Assembly (NCBI RefSeq): GCF_947179165.1
Contig: NC_077247.1
Coordinates: forward strand, 9,387,001 to 9,451,000
Reading direction: 5' to 3'
Source of the DNA: Solanum dulcamara
Taxonomy: Eukaryota; Streptophyta; Magnoliopsida; Solanales; Solanaceae
DNA length: 64,000 nucleotides
A model generated the notes under the pieces. That model searched no databases. It saw only the letters and a program-made list of their open reading frames with translations, and was not told where the DNA came from. Positions 41,726-54,200 of the stretch are shown piece by piece. Each line of letters opens with the position of its first letter. Within the stretch, counting starts at the first letter, position 1. The position numbers and the translations under genes were made by a program.

Positions 41726-43747
41726 TGTCATGATCCAAGCTAGGTCATAGGTGCGACACGCCGATTAGAATCCTGAGGGACCCCAACCAAGCCTCTTAGC
41801 ATATCATTCATGGGCATATATAAGGTAAGTAAACCCATAATTTTAAGACATAAATGTGGAAATAAAGTCTCAATAAAGGAAAAATAAGTCTCAAACTCGA
41901 AATAAAGAGACAACATAGATTTCATGACATCCAACATGCCTCAACTAAATTAGATGGGGGCATAAGACAAGATCCTAGATCACTCATGATAACATATAAA
42001 AGACATAAGAACGATAAAAGGTAAAAATCTTCTCCTCAAAGCATGAGGACTCACCCACTAAAAGAAGTAAAGCTCAACTCTAGCCACGAGTGGAAGGTGC
42101 GCGATGATCGTCCGACCCTACATTATGATACAATGTAGGAAAACAATATGCATTATTATATGAAATGTACTAAGTATGTGAGAAGTATATAGGACATAAT
42201 CAATATCAATCATAAGATGCATGACCAATATCTTAAAACATGAGTTAACCAGTGAAAACCATAAAAACATCATAATCATTTGGTCAATGCTTCAAAACAC
42301 CATCATGAGAACTTTATACCTTTTCATATACCTTGGTATCCAATAGGACATTTAACTTCTATATAAGACCATGCGAGCTATAACATGAAATCCTATGTAA
42401 CTTCTATATCGAGAAAAGATAGGCTACTAGGCAAAGGTAGACTCCGTGAGAACATGATTATCATGAGCTATATCTGAATCCACTAGCTAGGCCATATTGA
42501 CATCATAAGTCTATGCGGGCAACGTAGTTAGGGAGTAAAGGTTGCTACTAGGATTTCCTTGAGTAGTTACTATGGCTACCGGAATAAATCCCACCTTAAA
42601 GTCCTCTCAATGCTTAGTCATTATCCTAGCAGAATTCATGAAAACATAGTCATTAAGAAAGATAAGAAAAGATATAAATCCTCTTCATAAAGTAATCATA
42701 AGAATTGCTCATTAACATGATTGATTAATAAGAATCCATGAGTCGGTGAGAATGTGCTTTCACCTCTTTAACATGATTGTGTGAGAATTACCTTCCAAAC
42801 CATAATTTCTTGCTTCATTCATCATTGAAACATAATTCATAACTTTTCATGAGTTATTCATAAACCATGGTAGTCATTCATAAAGCTTTCATTGAAATCA
42901 CTTGAAATTCATGATCATAGTTCCTTAAAAATATACTTGAAATAGCATATGACATGGGTTATTGAAATTCAACTTGAAATCATGCAATATGATGTGAATT
43001 ACACATAATTTAATCAATAACTATAATATAAATAATTATTAAGAAGACCCAATGCAAATTCATGAAACTAGGGCTTTCAGAAGAAGAATTTATAAGAGAA
43101 TTTGATAAGAACCTTGGGACTACATGGGTGTCCATGGATGAATTTCCACATAATTAAGCTTTTGCGGTTCTAAATTTGAATGGATAGAAGTCTTGACCTT
43201 GATTTCTTCTTTGAATTTCTTGAGGAAGAAGAAGAGTTTTGAAAGAAAACTTTAGAGAGAAGATTTTAGGATTTAGGTGTTAGGGTGAGAATTGAGAGAG
43301 ATTGGAGGGCTTAGGATAGTTAATAGGATAGAATAAACCCCTAAAAACCGTCCACAATCATTAATGAAGTCATAGGGAAAAGACCAAAATACCCCTAACT
43401 TAACTGAATTTGGGCACCTGCATGAAAGGCCCACCGCGATCTGTGAAGCCTACTATGGACTATGGTAGTGGTCGTGGTGAAGAGGCTTATACTTGGGTTG
43501 GAGGGGTCTTTTGGGGTTAGGTTCACAGTTGGCTTCACGGTCCGTGGTGAGCACCACGAGTTGTGGAGCCCTCCGTGGTCCTTGTCCCAATTTTCTAATC
43601 AATAGTGCACCTTCATGATTTCTCTCCACGGATAGTGAAGAGCATCATGGCTCGTGAAGAGCTCCATGAAGGAACACCTAGTGCCAAAAGCTGTGATTTT
43701 CATATTAAACCCCATTTTCCCGACTTTTTAACTTCCAGGGTCTTATA
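41726..43747 (-). repeat. Element G 3' LTR
   Basis: 2022 bp from TGTCATGATCC to GGGTCTTATA on the plus strand; on the minus strand it starts TATAAGACCC, TG having become TA. CACGGTCCGTGG and related palindromes lie at 43430-43670. A purine-rich tract follows directly at 43748, which fixes it as the 3' LTR. Confidence 0.8.
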
Positions 43748-43760
43748 ATATCTCCCCTTT
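43748..43760 (-). other. Polypurine tract of element G
   Basis: AAAGGGGAGATAT on the minus strand abuts the LTR start, the standard place for the plus-strand primer. Confidence 0.7.
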
Positions 43761-44023
43761 CATAACATTCATCCTCGAATGGGACTCAATCTAGCATGAA
43801 TAGAATAGGAAAGAGACATAGCAGCCTAACATGAATGAAAAATATATCAAATTTGCATAAAACATGGAATATTCAATCTCAAACTAAAACACGACTTTAA
43901 AACTCATTTCATGAGCATGAATGCATATGAAAACATGAGAATGACTAAAACACATGGTTTTGACTGTGTATCATGAAGGATCTCAATATCTCAACTAGAA
44001 ACAAAAGGAAAAAGATGAAGATA

Positions 44024-45640
44024 TCATGATATCATATCAACTTTGACTTCCCATGTAGCACCTTCAACCTCTTGGTTCCTCCATAAAACTTTAACTGAAG
44101 TTATTTCCTTGTTTCTCAATTTCCTAACTAGCCGGTCTAGGATCTCAACCAGAACCTCCTTATATGAAAGACTCGCTTTCACACCAATGTTGTCCAAGGG
44201 TATAATAGAGCTAGGATTACCAACAAACTTCCTCAACAAAGATACATAGAACACCAGATGCACCGATGCCAACTCAGAAGGCAAATCCAACTCATATGCC
44301 ACCTTGCCAATCTGCCTCAAACTCTGATATGGACCTACATAGCAGGGACTAAGCTTCCCTTTCTTACCAATACGTATCACACCCTTCATGGATAAATTTT
44401 TTAAGTAAACCCAATAATCAATCTCAAATTCAAGTTCCATTCATCTTACATCTGAATATGAATTTTGTCGACTTTGGGCAATCTTCAACCTTTCTCTAAT
44501 TAATCCATACGAAGAATCACATCAAAATGGTCATATCAAGCTCCACAAGATCAACTGAGGTGATTTTATGGAAAACTGAAATCGGGCAATTTTGATAAAC
44601 TCTCTTAGACACAACTGAATCACCAATATGAATAAATACCGAAAAAGTCTCTAACAATATCTCAAGACTAACAATGAATTTCATAAAAAGGTAAGGAGTA
44701 ATAAATGATAGAGCAGCACCCAGATCTAATAATGCATAAACATCAAAGTCAAAGACTTTTAATATACTGGTTACCACATCGGGGGAATCCTCTAACTCCT
44801 AATGAGTCTTAAGGGTAAAAAATCTATTTTTGCACTAACCGCCACCGAAGTAGTTCCATGCTAATTCGTATGGAATATTGTTTGAGTCTAAGTCTGGGGT
44901 CTAGCATCCCTCCTACATCGGTTTGAGCCCTCTTGTACTCTCTTCTAGAACTCTCCTTTAGTTTCTCCTCCTCTATTTGTTCGGCATATCTCATAAGCCT
45001 CAAAATGTTCATCTCTTTGATAAGCATAGCAGTTCTATATTCTTTTACTAAATCGGGCACACCCAAAACAAACTTTCTCATTCGATACCTTGGATCCATA
45101 AATATGAAATAAGAATATTTTTATAATATAGTGAACTTGAGGGCCTACTCCATCACACTCTTATACCTTGGTGCAGATTGATGAACTCTTGTACCTTAGC
45201 TTCCCTCAACTCCAAAGAAAAGATCTAGTCAAAGAAAGCACCTTTGAATTCCTCCGAATCAATGGTACCATCATCTCTACCTCTTGCATCTTTCCATTAC
45301 GCATACCAAACTTGTGCCACTCCCTTGAGTTGATAACCGCTAAGTCATCTTTTTCCACCAGACTAATACCCATGATCCCAATAATCTTAGAAATTCCCTC
45401 AATGAATTCTTGTGGATCCCCTCCACCTTAGAGCCATGGAATTCGGAAGGGTTCATCCTAGTGAAGTCACAAACTCGGCTAGCCACCGTAACTACATTTG
45501 GATTCACAGGAGTTACCACTTCCCTATTTACTTGAGCGGCTATGACTTGGGAGAGAACTTGAAACATGGCCTGAAACTCTGCATGAGAGACATGCTCATT
45601 CAAAGTGTTATTCGGAGATTGTTGCTCCTCCTTAACATTT
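44024..45640 (-). pseudogene. Element G internal remains: integrase end, protease, Gag
   Basis: Minus strand: the integrase C-terminal part with chromodomain-like tail is at 44024-44440 (GKKGKLSPCYVGPYQ, EILDRLVRKLRNKEI, GATWEVK). It is joined near 44515 to a protease piece (YALLDLGAALSFITPYLFMKF, 44517-44777) and Gag pieces (44824-45603). RT, RNase H and the integrase core are missing, so a large internal deletion fused the two ends. The Gag start is cut off at 45640 by a plus-strand LTR of the same family. Many stops. Confidence 0.78.
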
Positions 45641-46497
45641 TGTAAGACCCTGAAAGTTGAATAGTCCTAAAATGATGTTCAAAAGATGAATTTCTAGAAA
45701 ATACCAATTTTTGGTACTAGGTGATGACCAAAAAGGCCATCATGGGCCATACTCATCACCACAGTTCATGGTGAGCTGCCGTGGTTAAGGTTCAAAGGTT
45801 CAAGTCCTATAGGGATAGGACTATGGGCTATAGTAAGCACCACGAGTCATGGGCCCTCTGTGGTGCCCCTCCCTTGAGACCCTTAGAACTCCTTCCAAGT
45901 CTAGGACCATGGGTTGTATTCTCCTTCACGGATCGTGGTAGGAAAGGCCCCTTTCCCATCAATTAACTCCAGCACCACGACCCCTAATATAGTCTGTATT
46001 GACCTTTATTGGTCGTGGTGATTGTCCGTCCTAAGTTTCAGATTCAGTTTTAAGTTGGAGTTATTTTTGTTATTCCTTATATTTTATTAATGTACATAGA
46101 TGGTTTACGAGACTAAATTCCTACTTATTAACTAACCTAAATTTCCCTAACCTTCTTATTCTCACCATAACTCCCAAAAATCCAAATTACTCTCTCTAAG
46201 GTTCCCTTTCAAGAGTCTTCTTCTTCCTCAATTAAATTGCAAGGATTTCTTCAAGGTCAAACTTAAAAATCCTCCCATCTAGAGATTCTAAGGATCAAGT
46301 TATGTGGGACTTCATCCATGGGCACCTTTCACCCATGGAATCCCAACACTTTCTTCTCAAATTCTCTTATGATGTCTTCAATTAAAAGCCTTAATTTCAT
46401 GAGTAGTATGGGTCTTCTCAATTATGATATATTTCAATGCTATTAGCCTAATTATGCATAATTCACATCATATTGCATGATTTCAAATTGAATTTCA
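45641..46497 (+). repeat. G-family LTR, opposite orientation, truncated
   Basis: TGTAAGACCC start on the plus strand, then palindromic CACGG/CCGTGG-like words (45760-46025). A shared 5' UTR-like run CTTCTTCTTCCTCAA at about 46219-46233 also occurs in reverse in the element G LTR near 43211-43225. It breaks off near 46497. It faces element G head-to-head instead of serving as its partner LTR. Confidence 0.72.
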
Positions 46498-47085
46498 GTG
46501 ACACAAGCTATCAGGCCTCGCTTTAGCGACCATTAGCTTTAGCAACAGGGCTGTCGCTTAAGAGACACCCACCTAATAAGGCTGGTCATTTTAGCGAGCT
46601 CCTGGCCACTTAAGCGACACTCGCTTTAGTGACCAGGGTCTCTTAAATGACGGCACCAGATACAGCTGGTGCAAAAACAAGCTTAGTATGCCAAATCCTC
46701 CGATGGAGTGCACGGGATTTATTTAGAACCCCGTGTGTGTAAACAAGATATGCTACCTATCCAAATTCGATGTTCTGGACTTAATAGAAAAGACTAAATT
46801 TCCATACGAGGTTATTATGATAGAAAGTGGGTCCCACACCCAAAGGTTATTTTGAGCCAACTTCCACAACAGTCTTCGGGATTAGATCTGAAGCCTCAGG
46901 AAGCGAACAAAGAGTTGTTCTAGACCAAACTTGATATTTTGAAACTAATCGCACTGTCAGAGTATTTATCCAAGCACATTTTCCAAGAAAATTGACCACA
47001 GTCAACTATAGGCCAATTTTCGAAGGCAAAAGCACCAAATAATCTTAAACTCACACTAATTGCCTCGGTACTTATGCTAACTATG
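46498..47085. repeat. Unclassified LTR-like fragment with GTCGCT palindromes
   Basis: Starts with repeated CGCTTTAGCGACC, GTCGCTTAAGAGAC and TTAAGCGACACTCGC words (46515-46650), then a stretch resembling LTR promoter-proximal sequence (TTTATTTAGAACCCCGTGTG). No LTR end is visible on either side. It may be the remaining left LTR of element F or another element. Confidence 0.45.
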
Positions 47086-48721
47086 ATACAAGCCTAATTT
47101 GGCCATTCTACAGTTGATGCAATTGTCAGAATTCCATTCAGATGATCTAATGCCCCCTGCATCAAGTATGTACCACGTGGCCTGGGCTATGTAGACTCAA
47201 ATCAACCAACTAGAGAGCAACAACACCTACCATATAAGGCCTCGAATGGGGCCATCTAAATACTAGAGTGGTAGTTTTTTTGTACGCAAACTCTGCCAAA
47301 GGCAAAAACTGATCCCACTGACCCCCAACATCCATAACATAAGCCCGCAACATATCCTCGAGAATGTGTATAGTGCACTCCGACAAACCATCAGTATGCA
47401 CGTGAAAAGTTGTTCTAAGGTCAACACAGGTACCCAACTCCTCCTAAAAATTCCTCCGAAAGCTAGATGTGTACTGTGAACCCTGGTCTGAGATGATAGA
47501 AACAGGCACACCATGAAGGCGAACCACCTCCCGAATGTAGATACGGGCTAGCCTCTCAACACTATAAGATGTATGAATGGGAAGAAAGTTCACTGACTTG
47601 GTCAATCGATCTATAATGACCCAAATACTATCAAGACCAAGAGAAGTGCAAGGCAACCCCACAATAAAATCCATGGTGATCCGCTCTCATTTCCACTCGA
47701 GAATAGGTAATCTCTGAAGCTCACCACCAGGCCTCAAATACTCGGCCTTAACGTGCTGACAACTCAAATAAAGAGACAAATAATCTACAATATCTCTCCT
47801 CTTTCCACTCCACCATTAGTGCTTTCTCAAGTCATGATACATGTTAGTTATGCTCGGATGGATAGAATATCTAGAGTCATGGGCCTCGCTAAGGATCATC
47901 TGAATCAAACCCCCAACTCTCAAAATACAAAGTCGACCACCGAACCTCAAAACCCTATCTGAATCTAAGGTATCCAGGTCAGCATCACCTCTAAAACCCC
48001 AATCTCGAAGTGTAACTAAATCCTCATACTCAAACTGATGGTTGCGAATCCAGTCCAATAGAGATGATCGAGCCCCCACATAAGCTAACACACATTGGGA
48101 ATCAGAAATATCAAGCTGAATCATTTGGTTAGCTAAGGACTATATGTCCAAAGCTAATGGCCACTCCACAGTAGAAAAAAAGGCTAGACTACCAATACTC
48201 TCCACCTTCCTACTCAAGGCATCCGCTACTATATTCTCTTTGCTCGGATGGTGGAAAATAGAGAGGTAATAGTCCTTTAGGAGCTTAATCCAGCGGCCCT
48301 GCCTTGAATTAAGATCCCTCTTGATCATAATGTTGTAAAGGCTCATGTGGTCAGTGTAAATCTTGCATCGAACTCCATACAGGTAATGCCTCTAAATTTT
48401 AAGTGCAAAACCTACCGCCTTTAACTCTAAGTCATGAGTAGAGTAGTTATGCTCATGCAGCTTAAACTGCCTCAATTTGTAAGCAATAACCCTGCCCTGC
48501 TGTATCAGTAGATAACCCAAACCAATGCCAATATAGGAGCAGTGGTAAACAACTCCTTGAGACTTAGAAAGATCCTCTCACAGTCCTCCAACCACACAAA
48601 TGGGACATCCTAGCGAGTCAACCAAGTTAGAGGCATCGCTATAATAGAAAACCCCTCAACAAAATGTCTGTAATACCCAGCCAGTCCGACAAAGCTATGA
48701 ATCTCAGTCACAGAGGTAAGC
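47086..48721 (-). pseudogene. Element F pol, left part: RNase H and integrase
   Basis: Minus-strand pieces. The RT-connection end VTEIHSFVGLAGYYR stops at the E insertion. RNase H sequence lies at 48140-48720 (FHHPSKENIVADALSR). The integrase zinc region (SRYSIHPSITNMYHDLR) is near 47820-47880. The integrase core has MDFIVGLP and [12 protein letters not shown] (47444-47674), and the segment with the catalytic Glu lies at 47210-47437. The C-terminal part and chromodomain are missing. Several frameshifts. The missing front of pol is at 58656 onward, beyond element E. Confidence 0.82.
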
Positions 48722-51149
48722 TGTCACGCCCCGGAAGGGTACCCTAGACGTAACCGGCACCCGAAGGCCATCTCTGACCTCCGAGCGAACCACTTGGGAT
48801 AATCACTCATTCATTCAAGCACATTCTATTAGCAGAAAACTTAATTTAAGAAATACTTCTCATATCATAAGGGCCGAAGGCCAAATATTTACAATCAAGA
48901 CGATAATCAAAATAGGAATCCTCAAGATGGCCGCTCGACCTCCTCACATCTTAGTCTATGAAGCCTCTATTCCAGTCTAAAAGGTGCCAATGACAAGCCC
49001 ATGGCTACCGACAATCTAAATAAAGAAGAGACAATCCAAAAACTGTACAGGAAGGCCCAATATCCTCCAGGAACTAGGAGGACTCACCGACTGGCTGAAA
49101 GTGTAAGTTGATCTTCAACGGAGTGCCGGTTGATGATCTCTAGTACCTGTCTCTGCATCATGAAATGATGCAGGCCAAATGGCGTCAGTACATGGAATGT
49201 ACGAGTATGTAAAATGGCCGAATACAACGAACATCAAGGAAGAATAATTCAACTCGGGAGCTCAATTTAAAAGGGATGACAACTCAATCAAATGTCCTAA
49301 GTCTAAACAAGGATATGATTTAGACTGGACCAATCATATACAATTCAACTCAATCTGACTCAGAGTACTATCAACACTTATTTGGGAGTTTCTCTTAACC
49401 GACAACCAACACTTATGAGCCAGTGAAGGTACAACGAAATGACGTCGTTGCCACGCCCGTTCATACCTTGCCAGGGCATGAACGACGAACACTCATGGAT
49501 CCAATCCAACCAGGTCCTATAATGTCAGGACAAAAGCTCTCGGGGAAACATCCGACTTTAACGGTTCAATCCCCCTTACGTTTGGCAACACAGGTATTGG
49601 GTTCGAGTATGGACTATACTCTTGCCCAATTCGGTGCTCGATACTCCTCCCAAGACTCAATGCTCATAAAACTCCATCAACTCAACTCAATCAACTCATA
49701 TCAACAAGTCTCATTACAACCTTGTCGACTCATCAACTCTATCACAATCAAATATCAATCTCAGTGCTCAATCTCAATCATATCTTCAAGGAAGCTTTAA
49801 ATGCACATGTATAACATCATCTAGATATAATCAATCATTACCTCATCCATTTGAGAAAATCCTCATGACTCACCACATCTTCAAAACTTCAAATCGACAT
49901 TTTTATAATAGGCAACATTTTTAAGAAAGTAATATACTTTATCAAATCTACATAATTAAGAAGATCAATAAAACATATTTAGCAACTCATTCCTTCATCA
50001 TCTCATACTCACATAAGGGCTCATTTTAGGAACCTCTTAGCTCAACAACATTGGCACATAAATAATTAAATAAAATGGAGACCAAGTTCATTCAAACATG
50101 TACCATACCAAGAAACTCAATTTTCATGGATATCTAACCTAAGACAAGAATAGGGCACATGGGTGGAATCAACCCATGTTTTGGTTAGCCTTACATACCT
50201 TAGTGAAGACTTGAAGAAAACCTTGTAGTTGGGTCTTCAATGGAGGACTCAAATCTTAAAGTTCTTGGACTCTTTTTTGTTGGAAATGGAGAAGAAGAGA
50301 AGAGAGAGGAGCTAGGGCTTTTAGAGAGAGAGTGAGGGCTGAAGAAAATGGTCCCAAAATATACAAGGCTTGGGTATATATAATTTGGGAAAATTCCCAA
50401 ATTGCCCTTCCTCCAAAATTCTGAAAAATTAGGCCAAAACGCCCTTGGCGCGATAGTGGCGCGTCGCGCCCTTGCAGCGCCAAGGCCAATTACGCCTAAA
50501 AACCTGCACACCTCGTAGTGGCGCGCCGCGCCAGAGACCAAACTACTGAGGCATGTTTCTGGCGCGATAGTGGCGCGTCGCGCCCTTACAGCGCCAAGCC
50601 CATTGTTCTGAATTCTGGGAATTTGGCCTGAAAAACCCTGCACACTTTTAGTGGCGCGTCGCGCCAGGGACCAAACTACTGAGGCATGTTCCTGGCGCAA
50701 TAGTGGCGCATCGCGCCCTTACGGCGCCAGGGCCATTTCCCCAGCAGTGGTAACCCAGGCCAAAATGAAGTCCCTATCGTGCTAGTTCGTCTTCGAATCA
50801 TCATATCTTTTGGCCCCGAACTCCAAAATCTACGTTCTTGGTGGCGTTGGAAAGAAGACTCGACGACCTTTAATTTGATAGGTCGTGGGCCACCCGGATT
50901 AAAGTCTTTCAAACGATAGGGTCATTGAAAGTCGACCCTTACGTGAACTCGTCCTAAACTTAGCCACGACGGATCTTTTGGACTTAGCTCGGTCCTAGGG
51001 GTCCTCAATGACCCCACATCACCTCCAACGCTCTTAAACTCCTCAAGGACTCATCTTAACTCAAGCACGTACTTCGAAATAAATACGATGGGCCCTACAC
51101 GTGTACAAAGAAGGCCCGAATCTTGGGAAAAGGTTTGAGGGGTGTTACA
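48722..51149 (-). repeat. Element E 3' LTR (left copy)
   Basis: TGTCACGCCCC at the left, GGTGTTACA at the right, so TG...CA in the element's sense. A TATA-like stretch (ATATATAATTTGGG on the plus strand) lies at about 50375-50390. GC-rich TGGCGCG.CGCGCC palindromes repeat upstream of it (50446-50735). The LTR contains several open frames of 60-166 codons in both directions without recognisable protein features; they are repeated in the other LTR and are not taken as genes. Confidence 0.95.
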
Positions 51150-51162
51150 TTATCTCCCCCTT
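51150..51162 (-). other. Polypurine tract of element E
   Basis: AAGGGGGAGATAA on the minus strand directly before the TGTAACACC start of the 3' LTR. Confidence 0.85.
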
Positions 51163-51274
51163 GGGATCATTCATCCTCGAATGACGAGCAACCAAGAATA
51201 GACTCGGGGTACAAATCACAATCAAAATTCAGTCATTCAATCAATCAAATTCTCAATCAAATATCAATCAAAAC

Positions 51275-54200
51275 TCAAAAAGGTACGAATGAATTCGAGT
51301 CAAGGAAGTAGTCATTACCTTCAATGCTCTCCTCGGTAGGCACGAATAGATGTGGGTATTTAGACTTCATGGCTTCCTCCGCTTCCCACATGGCTTCCTC
51401 AACAAATTGGTTCCTCCACAAGACTTTGACTGAGGCGACCTCCTTGTTCCTCAATTTGCGGATTTGGCGATCAAGGATTTGGATTGGGACCTCCTCATAG
51501 GATAAGTTATCCTTAATTCCAATGCTTTCAATAGGGACTACCAATGAGGGGTCACCCAAGCACTTTTTCAAGATTGAAACGTGGAACACCGGATAAATAG
51601 AAGCTAGTTCTGAGGGTAGGTCCAGCTCATAAGCGACACTCCCGATCCGCCTCAAAATTTGGTACGGGCCAATGTATCGAGGACTAATTTTCCCTTTCTT
51701 TCCAAACCTCATGACCCCCCTCATGGGTGACACTTTCAAATACACCCAATCATCCACCTCAAACTCTAAGTCTCTCCTCCTCACATCGGTGTACGATTTT
51801 TGGCGACTTTGGGCTGTCTTTAGCCTCTCTCGGATAACTCGTACCTTCTCCATGTCTTGATGGACGAGGTCAGGCCCAATCAACTCGGCTTCACCAACTT
51901 CAAACCACCCAATGGGCGATCTACACCTCCTCCCATACAAGGCTTCATAAGGAGCCATTTGAATGCTTGCATGGTAGCTATTGTTATATGCAAACTCTAT
52001 AAGAGGCAAGTGATCGTCCCAATTTCCCTTGAAGTCAAGCACACACGCTCTCAGCATATCTTCCAATGTCTGAATTGTGCGCTCTGCTTGGCCATCTGTC
52101 TGGGAATGGAATGTTGTACTCAAGTTCACCCTCGAACCTAATCCCTTCTGAAAGGATTTCCAAAATTGGGAAGTGAATTGGGCTCCTCTGTCTGAGATAA
52201 TAGACAAAGGGACCCCATGCAATCTGAAGATCTCCTGTATATACAACTTTGCATATTCTTCTGCGGTGTCAGTAGTCTTAACCGCCAAGAAGTGAGCTGA
52301 TTTCGTCATTCTATCCACAATTACCCAAATGGAATCATGGTGCTTTCGGGACTTCGGCAAGCCTGTAATAAAGTCCATGTTGATCATCTCCCACTTCCAT
52401 TCTGGAATTTCTATGTTTTGGGATAGACCACAGGGCCTTTGATGCTCAACCTTCACTTGTTGACAATTCGGGCATTTGGAAACGAATTCCGCAATATCCT
52501 TCTTCATCCCGCTCCACCAGTAGATCTCTCTTAAGTCATGGTACATTTTTGTGGAACCCGGATGAATAGAGTATCTAGAACTATGCGCTTCGGCCATAAT
52601 CCTCTCTCGAACATCATCAACATCCGGCACGCACAATCTATTTTAGTACCGTAACACACCATCTCCCCCTTAGGTAAAAACCATTACCTCTTGTTTGTGA
52701 ACGCCTCCCTTCAATTGGAGAAGGATGGGATCTTGGTCTTGCTTCTCCTTCACCTCTGCCACAAGTGAGGACGTAGACCCATCCTGAATGGTAACTCTGC
52801 CTTCATTGTTCTCTTCTAGATGAACTCCCAATCGGGCTAATCTGTGTACCTCCTTCGCCAATTCCCTCTTTCCTTCCTCCACGTGGCTAGTGCTACCCAT
52901 GGACAACCTGCTAAGAGCATCAGCAACAACATTAGCTTTACCTGGATGGTAGAGGATGCTCATATCATAGTCCTTGAGTAGCTCAAGCCATCTCCTTTGC
53001 CTAAGGTTGAGTTCCTTCTGGCTAAAGACGTATTGCAAGCTCTTGTGATCGGTGAATACATCGATATGCACTCCATACAGGTAGTGGCGCCAGATTTTAA
53101 GTGCAAACACCACAGCTGCCAGCTCAAGGTCATGAGTTGGGTAATTCCTCTCATGAAGCTTAAGCTGTCTTGAAGCATAGGCTATCACTTTTCCCCTTTG
53201 CATCAACACACAACCCAAACCAACTCTGGAGGCATCACAATAAATCACAAAACCTTCTGTTCCATCGGGCAAGGTTAGAACAGGAGCAGTGGTTAGCTTG
53301 GTCTTCAATTTCTGGAAACTCTCCTCACAAGCATCAGACCATTGGAACTTAGCCTTCTTTTGGGTCAGCTTAGTCAATGGTGATGATATGGATGAGAATC
53401 CCTCTACAAACCTTCGATAGTACCCGACCAAGCCCAGAAAGCTCCTTATCTCTGTTGGGGATGTGGGTCTAGGCCAATTTTTCACAGCTTCTATTTTCTG
53501 AGCATCCACCTGAATACCATCTCCAGATACAATGTGGCCTAAGAAGGCCACCGATGCAAGCCAAAATTCACATTTAGAGAACTTTGCATACAATACCTGG
53601 TCCCTCAAAGTTTGTAGAACGACTCTAAGATGATAGGCATGCTCCTCTTCATTCTTGGAGTAAACCAGAATATCATCTATGAATATAATCACAAACATAT
53701 CAAGGTACGGTTTGAATACTCGGTTCATGAGATCCATAAAAGCGGCGGGAGCATTAGTCAACCCAAAAGACATGACCAAAAATTCAAAGTGGCCATAACG
53801 AGTCCGGAAAGCAGTCTTCGGAACATCGCATTCTCTCACCTTCAACTGGTGGTAGCCGGATCTCAAGTCTATCTTTGAGAAACAAGTGGCACCTTGAAGT
53901 TGGTCGAATAAGTCATCTATTCTGGGAAGAGGGTATTTGTTCTTTACGGTGACCTTATTTAACTGCCTGTAGTCGATACACATTCTAAGGGACCCATCCT
54001 TCTTCCGCACAAATAGGACCGGAGCACCCCATGGCGAGACACTCGGCCTAATGAATCCCTTATCTAACAAGTCCTTCAGCTGCTCCTTCAACTCCTTCAA
54101 CTCGGCCGGAGCCATTCTATATGGGGGAATTGAGATAGGCTGGGTATCAGGAAGAACATCAATCCCGAAGTCGATCTCCCTATCAGGAGGGACTCCAGGC

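Noticed and set aside
49423..49800. 125-codon plus-strand open frame, repeated at 56924-57301
   Set aside because: Antisense to the element inside the LTR, no domain, low-complexity Ser/Gln/Leu end; its preservation only reflects the youth of the LTR pair.
50200..50700. 166-codon minus-strand open frame, repeated in the other LTR at 57701-58144
   Set aside because: It lies wholly in LTR E, is kept open by GC-rich palindromes that are open in several frames, differs in length between the two LTRs and has no recognisable domain.
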